From an uncultured Lachnospiraceae bacterium (GTDB lineage: Bacteria > Bacillota > Clostridia > Lachnospirales > Lachnospiraceae), in the NCBI GenBank assembly GCA_910578115.1, contig CAJTPO010000036.1, positions 1 to 45,805 on the forward strand: a DNA stretch of 45,805 nt, read 5' to 3'. Made by a program: the position numbers and the translations under genes. Positions 33,548 through 42,697 of the stretch are shown piece after piece. The notes below the pieces were generated by a model that saw nothing but the letters and a program-made list of their open reading frames with translations, did no database searches and was not told the DNA's origin. The first letter of the stretch is position 1; every line of letters begins with the position of its first letter.

Positions 33548-33573
33548 ATATTCTCTGTTACTATGTTTGTCAA
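33545..33573 (-). promoter_or_regulatory. Promoter of the acpP-fab cluster
   Basis: TTGACA (33568-33573), 17 bases, TATACT (33545-33550) on the minus strand, 46 bases before the acpP start. Confidence 0.85.
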
Positions 33574-33607
33574 CCTTAATTTTACGGGTTTTCTACATTT
33601 TGTCAAT

Positions 33608-34450
33608 TCACTTTGATAATAAATGTTGATAAATCTCTCTTTTTGGCACTCCGCGGTCCTTTGCGACCTGTTTCATGGCACTTTTTTCATCCATACCAGT
33701 CTTCGTATAGTACGCCAGATGCTCTTCAATGCTCATGTCAAGCCACGATTCCCGCTCTTCCTCCCGCTTCTGCGATAAACTCTTTCCCTCAATCACCAGC
33801 ACATATTCACCGCGGGGTTCTTCCCTCTCATATAGCATAAGCGCGCCCGCAATGGTAGTCGGCAGCACCGTCTCAAACTTCTTCGTCAATTCCCTGCAAA
33901 GCGTCAGCCGCCGATCTCCCAGCATCTTCAACAGCTCTTCCAGCGTTCTGACCAGGCGATGAGGCGCTTCATAGAGTATGATCGTCCTGGACTCCTCCTT
34001 CAATTCCTCCAGGATCGCCGCTTTCTCCTTCTTGTCCGCGGGCAGAAAAGCCTCGAAACAGAACCTGCGCGTGCTGAGTCCCGACAGCGTCAGGGCCGTG
34101 ATACAGGCCGCCGCTCCCGGCAGAGAAGTAACCGTGATTCCCGCTTCATGGCATTTTGCCACCAGCACCTCCCCCGGATCCGAGATGCCCGGCGTCCCCG
34201 CATCCGTCACAAGCGCCACATTCTTTCCCTGCTGCATCTGCGCCACAAGATAGTCTGCCTTTTCTACTTTATTATATTCATGGTAACTGGTCATAGAAGT
34301 CTTAATTTCGAAATGATTGAGCAGCTTAATACTGTTGCGTGTATCCTCCGCCGCGATCAGATCCACTTCCCGCAGCGTCTCCACCACCCGCGGCGTCATA
34401 TCCCCCAGATTCCCAATCGGCGTCGCGCATAAATATAACATTCCTGCCAT
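33608..34450 (-). CDS. rsmI: 16S rRNA (cytidine-2'-O)-methyltransferase
   Basis: This 280-residue protein has the family signature LYLCATPIGNLGDMTPR at the N-terminus, then EDTRNSIKLLNHF and VALVTDAGTPGISDPG, which form the SAM pocket of the tetrapyrrole-methylase fold. RsmI methylates the ribose of C1402 in 16S rRNA. Start ATG with AGGAGG upstream. The orthologue yabC closes the same gene block in Bacillus. Confidence 0.95.
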   Translation of the reverse strand: MAGMLYLCATPIGNLGDMTPRVVETLREVDLIAAEDTRNSIKLLNHFEIKTSMTSYHEYNKVEKADYLVAQMQQGKNVALVTDAGTPGISDPGEVLVAKCHEAGITVTSLPGAAACITALTLSGLSTRRFCFEAFLPADKKEKAAILEELKEESRTIILYEAPHRLVRTLEELLKMLGDRRLTLCRELTKKFETVLPTTIAGALMLYEREEPRGEYVLVIEGKSLSQKREEERESWLDMSIEEHLAYYTKTGMDEKSAMKQVAKDRGVPKREIYQHLLSK

Positions 34451-34494
34451 GGCTTTCCTCCTGAACCGCTGCTGTCAGCTGTTCTGTAAATATT

Positions 34495-36123
34495 TCATTC
34501 GTTCTCTGTACCTGCTGTCTCTGACTGCTTCACGGCTGCTTCCGGTTCTCCAGCCTGCACCTCAGCCTCCTTTGCACCACCATCCGGTTCTCCGTCTGTC
34601 TTCACTGCATTCTTCTCTTCCTGTTCAGCCGCCTGCCGTGCTGCTTCCTCCTGTTCGGCCGCCTGCCGTGCTGCTTCTTCCTGTTCGGCTGCCTGCCGTG
34701 CTGCTTCTTCCTGTTCGGCCGCCTGCCGTGTTGCTTCTTCCTGTTCGGCCGCCTGCTTCTCCGTCTCCCACTGCTGTCGCTCCGCCTCAGCCTCCTCGTT
34801 AGTCAAAAGCGAATCCCTCTGATATTTCACCGCCGCATTCCACAGAATCCATTCATCATAGCCCGCATCATAGGCTCCCTTGATCTGTGCCCGGATCTGC
34901 TGTGGTCCATAACTGATATGTCCCGGCACCCAGCTGGCCGTAAAACTTTGCAGCCAGGTCCTCACCCGCGCCCTGTTTTCCTCCGGCAGCATACCAAGCT
35001 CCTGCACGGACGCAGAACATGCCTCATTGATCGTCTTATACGGTTCCGCATCCGGCACCGCAATCCCATAAGCCCCGTTACGATAATGTGAAGGATAGAT
35101 CATCGGGCAGATATAATCCAGATGCTCCGCCATTTTCACATAATCCTGCCCCACAATCTGCTGGTCTGTCTCATTCTCAATCACCGTGCCAAATACATCT
35201 GCCGCCACATATATCCCCAGCGGCCTTAACTTCTCATACATATACTGCGTAAATTCCGTGATAATATCAATCCTGCCAACCGTCTCCGCTTCCGGTCCGT
35301 AATCCACTTCATCCGCATTTATATCCGTAGAGAACCGGATATAGTCAAACTGCACCTCATCAAACCCCGCCGCCGCTGCTTCCGTGGCAATCTCCACCAG
35401 ATAATCCCACACTCCCCTTTCATACGGATTCACCCACGCCAGCCCGCTCTTGTCACGGAAGATCCCGCCATCCTTCGTATGTACGGCCCACTCCGGCTTC
35501 TTCTCTGCCAAAAGCGGATCCCGGAATGCCACAATCCTGGCAATCAGATAAATATCCTTCTCCTTACAGGTTTTCACCAGCGCATCAATATCCTGTATAT
35601 AACCCACGCCAGTTCCTATCTCCAACACCTGATCCGACTGCATCTTATAAGTGACTTTGCTCTCATCATTCTTAATATCAATGACAATGGCATTCAATTC
35701 CGTCTGATCCACCAATTCGATCAGTTCCTCCATCCTGGCAATTCCCGCCACCGGACCGCTTACATAGATGCCCTTGACCTTAACAGGCTCCCTGCGGGGC
35801 GCTGCCGCTTCCACAGACACGCCTTCTTCACACTGCTCCGACGTGTTGCCGCTGATGCCATTATCTTCTGTCCCCGGCTCTTTATCTTCTGCCCCCTCGT
35901 CCTCAGAATCCGGTTCACCCACATCACCCGGTCCGTTGCCATCCTCTATCTCACGGGTGCTCTCCCCTGCAGCTTCTTCCGAACCGCCGCCGTCCTCTAC
36001 CGCTTCTCCGATCACGGTACCGGCCATCGTCTCCTTCTGCTCACTGACGCATCCACTGCACAGGAAGCATATCATCATCGCCGCCGCGAAGGCTTCCCAC
36101 ACATATCTTCTACCGCTTTTCAT
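34495..36123 (-). CDS. Lipoprotein with putative glycoside hydrolase (DUF4015) domain and EEAARQAAEQ repeats
   Basis: This 542-residue protein has a lipoprotein signal (AAAMMICFLCSGC). An acidic low-complexity linker runs to about residue 115. A TIM-barrel-like DUF4015 domain follows (KGIYVSGPVAGIARMEELI, VIDIKNDESKVTY, FDEVQFDYIRFSTD, YICPMIYPSHYRNG). The C-terminal 100 residues are coiled-coil-like, with 4.5 ten-residue repeats EEAARQAAEQ. Family members are presumed surface polysaccharide hydrolases; no activity can be read here. Start ATG 36123 was chosen because the signal peptide begins there. Confidence 0.8.
   Translation of the reverse strand: MKSGRRYVWEAFAAAMMICFLCSGCVSEQKETMAGTVIGEAVEDGGGSEEAAGESTREIEDGNGPGDVGEPDSEDEGAEDKEPGTEDNGISGNTSEQCEEGVSVEAAAPRREPVKVKGIYVSGPVAGIARMEELIELVDQTELNAIVIDIKNDESKVTYKMQSDQVLEIGTGVGYIQDIDALVKTCKEKDIYLIARIVAFRDPLLAEKKPEWAVHTKDGGIFRDKSGLAWVNPYERGVWDYLVEIATEAAAAGFDEVQFDYIRFSTDINADEVDYGPEAETVGRIDIITEFTQYMYEKLRPLGIYVAADVFGTVIENETDQQIVGQDYVKMAEHLDYICPMIYPSHYRNGAYGIAVPDAEPYKTINEACSASVQELGMLPEENRARVRTWLQSFTASWVPGHISYGPQQIRAQIKGAYDAGYDEWILWNAAVKYQRDSLLTNEEAEAERQQWETEKQAAEQEEATRQAAEQEEAARQAAEQEEAARQAAEQEEAARQAAEQEEKNAVKTDGEPDGGAKEAEVQAGEPEAAVKQSETAGTENE
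34621..34756 (-). repeat. Tandem 30-bp coding repeat, 4.5 units
   Basis: Units begin at 34621, 34651, 34681, 34711 and a partial one at 34741, differing by one or two bases. Each encodes a ten-residue unit of EEAARQAAEQ type. Such arrays change length by slippage and vary surface stalk length. Confidence 0.95.
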
Positions 36124-36255
36124 AAAAATTCCCCATTCCTGCTCAAATACCCCTGTGCTGTCAGACAGCAAAACACATCCCTATGCACCTGGTATATCTG
36201 CTTTCCATATACCGACAGACGGTACAGGGCCTGTCCACCCCGCCGGAGTATCCCT

Positions 36256-37041
36256 TCAATACCCATATATATCGTAAATTTCCTCCATATAAACTCCCGG
36301 CTCCCGATACACGATCAATGGCTTCTCCACCGTCATCCGCGGTTTCCCACCACGATTCGCCTCAATCAGCACCATGTTCGGCTCCTTATTGACAAACGGA
36401 TACACCAGCTGCATCCGCTTCGGCTCCAGTTTATATGCCCGCAGCAGCACAATAATCTCCGCCAGCCGAAACGGTCTGTGTACCATGAAAAATTTTCCGC
36501 CGGGCTTTAACAATCCTGCCGCCTGCGCGATCACATCCTCCAACGTACACAAAATCTCATGTCTGGCAATTGCCTTTGCATCCTCCGGGTTGATCAATCC
36601 ATGCCGCTCCGTCATATACGGCGGGGTACTGGTAATAACGTCAAAAGAAGCAGCGTCAAACAGACTCCCTGCCTCTTTAATATCACCTGTCACTATGGAA
36701 ATTTTCTCCTCCAGACCATTCAGGCACACGCTGCGCCTTGCCATATCCGCACTGTCTTCCTGTATCTCCAGCCCTGTCAGATGCGCCGCACCCGTCTTCG
36801 CCTCCAGAAGAATCGGAATAATCCCGGTCCCTGTCCCCAGATCCAACACTTTGGCTTCGTTCTTCACCCTGGCAAATCCGGACAACAGCACCGCATCCAT
36901 ACCAAAACAGAAGCGGTGTGTATCCTGAATAATCCGGTACCCATTTCGCTCCAGATCATCAATCCTCTCATTTTCCTTCAGCAAAACTTCATTCTCCGAC
37001 CCCATACTCATTCCCTGTAATTTCTGATCGCCCAACATCAA
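36256..37041 (-). CDS. tRNA1(Val) adenine-N6-methyltransferase-like protein (YabB/TrmN6 family)
   Basis: This 261-residue class I methyltransferase has VLDLGTGTGIIPILL (residues 66-80) as the SAM motif and GLEIQEDSADMA as the acidic motif. The catalytic box, normally NPPY, reads TPPY at 139-142. The Asn that contacts the target amino group is replaced by Thr, one base from an Asn codon. Activity may be altered or lost. The start overlaps the ricT stop (ATGA). It occupies the position of Bacillus yabB. Confidence 0.85.
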   Translation of the reverse strand: MMLGDQKLQGMSMGSENEVLLKENERIDDLERNGYRIIQDTHRFCFGMDAVLLSGFARVKNEAKVLDLGTGTGIIPILLEAKTGAAHLTGLEIQEDSADMARRSVCLNGLEEKISIVTGDIKEAGSLFDAASFDVITSTPPYMTERHGLINPEDAKAIARHEILCTLEDVIAQAAGLLKPGGKFFMVHRPFRLAEIIVLLRAYKLEPKRMQLVYPFVNKEPNMVLIEANRGGKPRMTVEKPLIVYREPGVYMEEIYDIYGY

Positions 37042-37952
37042 TTATCATCCAGCTTCGACTTCGAGGAATCCTGCTTCTCCAGCTTTTCCAACTCCTTAAG
37101 CTCCGCCTCATTGACGTCCATCCGGCGGTTCTTTCCATGCCGTCTCTTGAATCGAAGCTGATCTACCCGGTACTCCTGGATCTCCTTCTCGTCATCCACA
37201 TTGACGATAACCTTAACCAGCTGGCGCAGCACGTTCACACTGTGCACTTCCCCTTTATGTCCGTCATCCGTAGTCACGAAATCCCCCACATTCGGCAGCC
37301 TCCGGTTCAGCTCCTCATATGTCTCTTCCTCATTTTTCAGACAGCACATCAATCTGCCGCAGACACCCGATATCTTCGTCGGATTTAACGAAAGGTTCTG
37401 TTCTTTCGCCATCTTAATGGACACCGGTGCAAACTCCGACAGATGCGTATGACAGCAAAGCGGCCTGCCGCAGATACCGATACCGCCGAGAATCTTCGTC
37501 TCATCCCTGACTCCGATCTGCCGCAGTTCAATCCTTGTCTTGAACACGGAAGCCAGATCCTTCACCAGCTCACGGAAATCAATACGCCCATCCGCAGTAA
37601 AATAAAACAACACCTTGTTATTGTCAAACGTATACTCCGCATCGATCAGTTTCATCTGCAGATTATGCTTCCTGATCTTCTCCAGACAAATCTTAAACGC
37701 CTCTTTCTCTTTGATCTTATTACCGGCTTCCTGCTCGTCGTCCTTCGGTGTTGCCACGCGCAGAACAGACTTCAGCGGCTGAACCACCTTATCCTCCTGC
37801 TCCTCTTTCGGATCACCCACAACAGTACCGTACTCAATTCCACGGGCCGTCTCTACAATAACATGAGCGTTCCTCTTAATATTCAGCTTCCCCGGATCAA
37901 AATAGTATACCTTGCCTGCCGTCCGAAACCGCACGCCTATCACTCGTATCAT
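37038..37952 (-). CDS. ricT: PSP1-domain regulator RicT (YaaT)
   Basis: This 304-residue protein has the PSP1 domain around residues 70-160, then Cys161, 166, 167, 198, 203 and 204 in CGRPLCC and CGRLMCC, the iron-sulfur ligands of RicT. In Bacillus, RicT works with RicA and RicF in RNase Y-dependent mRNA maturation and in sporulation and competence. Start ATG with GGAGG. It lies between holB and the methyltransferase gene, as in Bacillus. Confidence 0.93.
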   Translation of the reverse strand: MIRVIGVRFRTAGKVYYFDPGKLNIKRNAHVIVETARGIEYGTVVGDPKEEQEDKVVQPLKSVLRVATPKDDEQEAGNKIKEKEAFKICLEKIRKHNLQMKLIDAEYTFDNNKVLFYFTADGRIDFRELVKDLASVFKTRIELRQIGVRDETKILGGIGICGRPLCCHTHLSEFAPVSIKMAKEQNLSLNPTKISGVCGRLMCCLKNEEETYEELNRRLPNVGDFVTTDDGHKGEVHSVNVLRQLVKVIVNVDDEKEIQEYRVDQLRFKRRHGKNRRMDVNEAELKELEKLEKQDSSKSKLDDN

Positions 37953-38066
37953 AATCTATCAACCTCCATGCTTTCCCTGCATAACATATTCTGCACCTGT
38001 CACGCATTCCGCGCTTTCGCCTGTCAAAAGCCCTTAGTATGTGCCTCTACAACACTGTTTGCATCG

Positions 38067-39056
38067 TTAATTCTCCTTGATCGCCAGGAACAGCAGCTCC
38101 ATTGTGAGATCAAAATTAACATTGGCTTCCAGCCTTTTCTTCGCGATCTGCAGTGCATTCACGATCAGCTCTATTCCTTCATACGTACTTCTGTCCGACA
38201 TCCTCATGATCTGCTGAATGTCTTCCTTAAACACAAGACTGTTCACGTCCTTGGTCGCCTTAAAAAGCAGCACATCCCGATACCAGGCCATCAAAATGTC
38301 CAAATAATCATTGACATCAAATTTATATTCCGAAATCTTCTTGATCGCCTTGACGATCTCACTCGTCTCCATCTCATTGATATTCTTCACCAATGTGATC
38401 GCTTCATCTTTAACTTTCTCAAATTCTTCACTGCTGGCAAGCATCTTGGCTTTTCCGATATTCCCCCGGGCAAAGGCCACACAGATATTCGCCTTATAAT
38501 CCGGCACGGCCAACTGCTCCATTAAATACTTTTTGACAAGTCTGTCCGGCACCGGCTTCATATTCAACACCACGCATCGACTCAAAACCGTCGGCAGCAA
38601 TGCTTCTACATTGATTGTCAAAATCAGGATCACCGCATATTCCGGCGGCTCTTCCAAAGTTTTCAACAGCGCATTCTGCGCCTGCGGCGTCATTTTCTCC
38701 CCTTCATTGATGATATAGATCTTCCGCGGACTGCTGTACGGCTTAATGGAAATATCCCCGTTGATCTGTGATCTGATATCCTCAACGCCTATCGTATTCG
38801 GCTTCTCATGACTGATATATATGATATCCGGCTGGTTGTTACCCAGGGCCTGTTTACAGGAATGACACTCCCCACAGGGTTCCGTTCCTCCCTTCTCACA
38901 TTGCAGCGCCATCGCAAATACCCGCGCAACAAACTCCTTGCCGGCGTTTCTTTCGCCGTTGATGATATATGCATGCGAAACCTTATTCATTGCGATCGCA
39001 TTCTGTAAATGTTCCTTCAGCTGTTCCTGTCCTACTATGTCCGTAAACCTTGCCAT
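38067..39056 (-). CDS. holB: DNA polymerase III subunit delta'
   Basis: This 329-residue clamp-loader protein begins FTDIVGQEQLKEHLQNAI. The P-loop NGERNAGKEF (33-42) is degenerate. Cys53, 61, 64 and 67 form the zinc site. KIYIINEGEKMTPQAQNALL and KTLEEPPEYAVILILT are typical delta' sequence. It helps load the sliding clamp. The upstream neighbour is the YaaR-type gene and the downstream one is ricT, the conserved Firmicutes order. Confidence 0.93.
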   Translation of the reverse strand: MARFTDIVGQEQLKEHLQNAIAMNKVSHAYIINGERNAGKEFVARVFAMALQCEKGGTEPCGECHSCKQALGNNQPDIIYISHEKPNTIGVEDIRSQINGDISIKPYSSPRKIYIINEGEKMTPQAQNALLKTLEEPPEYAVILILTINVEALLPTVLSRCVVLNMKPVPDRLVKKYLMEQLAVPDYKANICVAFARGNIGKAKMLASSEEFEKVKDEAITLVKNINEMETSEIVKAIKKISEYKFDVNDYLDILMAWYRDVLLFKATKDVNSLVFKEDIQQIMRMSDRSTYEGIELIVNALQIAKKRLEANVNFDLTMELLFLAIKEN

Positions 39057-39101
39057 TTATCAACCCCACCCGTCTTTTGTCTCTTCTGTGCCATGCTGCC
39101 C

Positions 39102-39542
39102 TTACGTGAAAATGTCTAACAGCAATCCCCTTATCTCCCCAATCTTACTTAAGATCGCCAGATTATCCTGTTCGTCCTTTACCAGCTCCTGCGCAAGCTG
39201 ATCCAGATTCTCATCGATCAATCGTATAATACCATATACTCTGTGCCGTCCCTTCCGATCCAGAAAGTTCTCTCTGGAAAAGGCATGAGAACGGTTAACT
39301 ACTTCATTCAAAAAGTCCTTGATCAGCGCACGATATCGTTTCATATCCTTGATGTCACGATGCTTGGAAAGCTTCTCACCCTGTCTGGTGATCTCTTCCA
39401 TCATATTCGACAGCGCATTCTGCAGTTCCTGCTCCTCTATCCTGCTGACAAGCGTGAACTTGAAAGTACCATCTGTCTCCTGCGGCTGCAATGTCTGCTC
39501 CACTGGTGCCGCCTGCTGCACACCGCTCACCTTAATATCCAT
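39102..39542 (-). CDS. YaaR family protein (DUF327)
   Basis: This 146-residue helical protein has the family stretch MKRYRALIKDFLNEVVNRS followed by RHRVYGIIRLIDENLDQLAQ. Function is unknown. ATG 39542 is preceded by AGGAGG at eight bases; the GTG at 39551 lies inside that site. It is placed before holB as in Bacillus. Confidence 0.85.
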   Translation of the reverse strand: MDIKVSGVQQAAPVEQTLQPQETDGTFKFTLVSRIEEQELQNALSNMMEEITRQGEKLSKHRDIKDMKRYRALIKDFLNEVVNRSHAFSRENFLDRKGRHRVYGIIRLIDENLDQLAQELVKDEQDNLAILSKIGEIRGLLLDIFT

Positions 39543-39633
39543 GCCTGTCACCTCCTTCTCATCTTATTCCGGTATAACCATTCGAAATTCCTGCATCCTG
39601 GTTGTCTTCCCGATCCATCTCACCACAGACAGG

Positions 39634-40221
39634 TCACAGACTTTGCTGCAGATAGACCACAATTTTCTCCAGACAGTTATCCAGATCATCATTATTAAAT
39701 CTACACTCGATTCCCGCTTCCCGAATCTTCTCTTCCGAAAAATCCTCCGCATCCGCCAAAAAGCGTCTGCACATCTCCTCGTATTTCGGCTGATCCTGTG
39801 CTTTCTCCCGATCCAAAGCCCGCTGAAGCCTTACGCCGTCATCCAGTTCAATCAAAATCGGCAGTACCTTATCCGCACCATAAAATTTCCGAATCTGGCC
39901 ATACGCCTCCAATGTGGCGATCATCAGATAGGAATGTCGCTCCAGATCGATCTTCTCATCCGTCACTGTAAAATAACGCCACAATCCCAGTCTCGTATGA
40001 TATTCCCGCGCTTCGATCACTTCACCCTTACGAAACAGCTCCCGAAATCCATCCTCATCTGTAAAATGATATTCCACCCCGTCACATTCCCCTGCCCTGA
40101 TGGGCCTGGTAGTGTAAGGGACAATATTATGCAGGGTCACTTTCTTCTGTGACAACAGTTTTTTATAGATTGTATCCTTTCCCGATGAGCTCCTGCCCAT
40201 CAGACACACGATTTTTCCCAT
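39634..40221 (-). CDS. Guanylate-kinase-like protein
   Basis: This 195-residue protein has P-loop GRSSSGKD (9-16) and the guanylate kinase signature YTTRPIRAGECDGVEYHF. The next segment, EAREYHTRLGLWRYFT, departs from the usual nucleotide-binding GNYYGT stretch, so GMP may not be the substrate. In Bacillus this position is held by tmk (thymidylate kinase). It may be a second guanylate kinase or a divergent nucleotide kinase. Confidence 0.75.
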   Translation of the reverse strand: MGKIVCLMGRSSSGKDTIYKKLLSQKKVTLHNIVPYTTRPIRAGECDGVEYHFTDEDGFRELFRKGEVIEAREYHTRLGLWRYFTVTDEKIDLERHSYLMIATLEAYGQIRKFYGADKVLPILIELDDGVRLQRALDREKAQDQPKYEEMCRRFLADAEDFSEEKIREAGIECRFNNDDLDNCLEKIVVYLQQSL

Positions 40222-40285
40222 ATTGCAAAATACCTTTTATCGATAACCATCTCTTCTTTTATAATGCCACACTTTTGCTGCAATT

Positions 40286-41905
40286 TCAAACAATACATTG
40301 CAGAATCATAATCTTTCCATCGGCAGTCACACCCTGTACCTGAAGCCCAAGGCTCCGATATTTCCCTATCCGCTCCACCATTTCCTCTCCGACGACCTCT
40401 CCCGGTGATATGAGTGGTATGCCCGGCGGATACAGATGAACAAAATCTGCCGCCACTTTTCCAACACATTCCGCAAGCGATATCGGTTCCCGGTTCCCCA
40501 GATAAGCCTGCGCCATTGTCACATCGGTGCTTTTCTTTCCGCCCGCATTCTCTTTCCCATATTGCACCACTGATTCATCTGCAATGCCTGCGGCCGCTTT
40601 CCGCTCCATGCCTGACTCTTCTCCCGGTATTTTCCCCGGTCCGATCATGGTCCCTGTCTCTATCCTATCATCAATCTGCCTTAACGCAGCAGCCAATCTC
40701 TGCCAGCCTTCCTCCGTATCCATTATCGTCATAATAGCCAGCACATACTTCTCTGCCGCCATCTCCATCTGCAGATGATATTCCTCCCGCAGCAGATCAT
40801 ACAGCTGCCGGCCGCACAAACTGCCATCCCGCGTATAAATCAAAAGCTTACCGATATCCCATCCTGCCGCATAATATGCTTCTGCTGTCCTGCTTCTCTC
40901 TGCCCCGTCTGCTCTATTTTTACTGTTCCCTGCAGTTGTTTCACACGTTATGCCGCCTATCCATATATGTTTGCATTTCCTGATCTTTTCACAGAAAATG
41001 TCATATTGCTGCCGCATAAAAGCATACCGCTCCGCACCATGTGACTCCACATAGCGAATGCAGCTGTCCATACTCGCCATCAGCACATAAGACGGGCTGC
41101 TGGTCTGCAGCATTCTCAGATACCTGCGCAGCCGGTCCCGGTCTACCCTGTTCCCCTGTACATGTAAAAGCGCCGTCTGTGTCATGGCTGGCAGCGTTTT
41201 GTGCAGACTGTGGATCACCAGATCCGCACCACAGGCAACCGCTCCGTGTGGTGCACTCTCGTCCAATCCCAGATGTGCTCCATGTGCCTCATCCACGATC
41301 AGAATCTTGTCATGCGCATGTACCACGTCTGCTGCTGCACGTACATCCGATATCAGTCCTTCATAGGTAGGCGAAGTGATGACCACCGCCCTGCAGTCAG
41401 CATGCTGCTTCAAAAGACGATCTATCTCTTTCGCATTTATACCGCCGCATATACCATATTCCTCTATCACAGGCACAAAACAATACTGCAGTTCCAACTC
41501 CTGTAAGATTGCGGCATGGTAAACTGACCTGTGGCAGTTACGGGCAGCCAGGATCTTTTCTCCCCGCTGCGCAGCCGCCATTATGGAAGCAAGCACTCCA
41601 CAGGTACTTCCGTTAATCAGATAAAAAGTTTCCGTTCCTCTTCCGCCATACAGTTTATTTGCACGCTCCTGCGCTTCCTGCAGAATGCCCTCAGCATGAT
41701 GCAGATCATCGAAACCATCTATCTCCGTAATGTCAATTCCGTAATAAGATGCCATCGGCCCCGCTTCCCTGTTCCGTTTATGTCCCGGCATGTGGTAAGG
41801 ATAGTGATCCCCTTCACAATATCTGGTCAGCGCTGCATACAAGCCGTCGTTTTCCTCATTACCTTCCTGTCCGTTTCTATTATCCTGCATCTGTTCTTCT
41901 TTCAC
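40286..41905 (-). CDS. Orn/Lys/Arg decarboxylase-like PLP enzyme (YaaO/SpeA family)
   Basis: This 539-residue fold-type I PLP enzyme has YPYHMPGHKRN, LINGSTCGV, LIVDEAHGAHLG and the PLP Lys236 in HSLHKTLPA. It decarboxylates a basic amino acid to a polyamine precursor; which one is not clear. An extra low-complexity stretch at about 425-485 interrupts the C-terminal domain before AQAYLGNREPISL. The start is GTG 41905, or ATG 41890. It corresponds to yaaO upstream of tmk in Bacillus. Confidence 0.85.
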   Translation of the reverse strand: MKEEQMQDNRNGQEGNEENDGLYAALTRYCEGDHYPYHMPGHKRNREAGPMASYYGIDITEIDGFDDLHHAEGILQEAQERANKLYGGRGTETFYLINGSTCGVLASIMAAAQRGEKILAARNCHRSVYHAAILQELELQYCFVPVIEEYGICGGINAKEIDRLLKQHADCRAVVITSPTYEGLISDVRAAADVVHAHDKILIVDEAHGAHLGLDESAPHGAVACGADLVIHSLHKTLPAMTQTALLHVQGNRVDRDRLRRYLRMLQTSSPSYVLMASMDSCIRYVESHGAERYAFMRQQYDIFCEKIRKCKHIWIGGITCETTAGNSKNRADGAERSRTAEAYYAAGWDIGKLLIYTRDGSLCGRQLYDLLREEYHLQMEMAAEKYVLAIMTIMDTEEGWQRLAAALRQIDDRIETGTMIGPGKIPGEESGMERKAAAGIADESVVQYGKENAGGKKSTDVTMAQAYLGNREPISLAECVGKVAADFVHLYPPGIPLISPGEVVGEEMVERIGKYRSLGLQVQGVTADGKIMILQCIV

Positions 41906-41917
41906 CAGTCCGCCACA

Positions 41918-42460
41918 TCAGGACGCCTGCGCTCCATGCCCCTTATGCAGCCCGATCGTTTCCATCAGTGAGCAATATTTATCCGCCGTGGTTACTACCC
42001 ACGCCTCCCTGCAGGTAGGCGGTACAAGGGACAACGGCCACATATGTTTCTTTATAATCTCTCTCTGCACATCATTCAACACATATTCCTTCTCCGCATT
42101 GTGAAGTGCGATCCCCGGATGCCAGAATCCGTGCAGTCGTTTACGCTCGGACAGATGTTCCTTATCATGCCAGTCATAGAGGAAATAGTCATGCAGGAGT
42201 GCACCTCTGATCAGATCATGCTTATTACATCCGATCCGCAGTTTTCTGTTGAGCAGGAGACTGTAGCGTGCCACGCTTATAACATGACTGTGCACTGTCA
42301 TATTGCCATGCTGAATATGCCTTCGTGTCCCCTTAAAATTTTCCGAGCTGAGTATATCCGCACCATGCTCCTTCAATAATGCATGAATGCGTTTGTGTGT
42401 TTCATACAGCCTCTGAATACGTTCTTTTCTCTTCTGCCTGTGTTTTTTAAGAATATCCAT
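41918..42460 (-). CDS. HD-domain phosphohydrolase
   Basis: This 180-residue protein has an HD domain: HGNMTVHSHVISVARYS, then GALLHDYFLYDWHD with the His-Asp pair, and a distal Asp in VVTTADKYCSLME. The family hydrolyses nucleotides or other phosphates with a divalent metal; the substrate is unknown. GGAGGAG before ATG 42460. It is 12 bp from the decarboxylase gene, in one operon. Confidence 0.85.
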   Translation of the reverse strand: MDILKKHRQKRKERIQRLYETHKRIHALLKEHGADILSSENFKGTRRHIQHGNMTVHSHVISVARYSLLLNRKLRIGCNKHDLIRGALLHDYFLYDWHDKEHLSERKRLHGFWHPGIALHNAEKEYVLNDVQREIIKKHMWPLSLVPPTCREAWVVTTADKYCSLMETIGLHKGHGAQAS

Positions 42461-42530
42461 GTCCTATGCCTCTCCTCCGTTTACTCTATTCTTATACAAA
42501 CCTTGCAGCTATCAGTTTCCTATGATTTAT

Positions 42531-42610
42531 AGTAAACTTACATCATACTCAGCCTGCCGCCTGGCGGGCCGCATGGCCATCCATGCTGTGAAAGTCAGAG
42601 ACTTTCATAA
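42531..42610 (-). repeat. 80-bp structured dispersed repeat, copy 2
   Basis: Inverted relative to the copy at 20208-20287, with 77 of 80 bases shared. The first hairpin loop reads TCT here against TTC there, while both stems are intact. It lies in the 237-bp gap between the HD gene and the glycosyltransferase; no gene is seen in that gap. Confidence 0.85.
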
Positions 42611-42697
42611 TAACGAATTTATAATATCGTTAACTATAGTTTACTCCATCAACGTATTTTTGCTCTACCTGTCTTCTATCTTATATATACGGAACCT

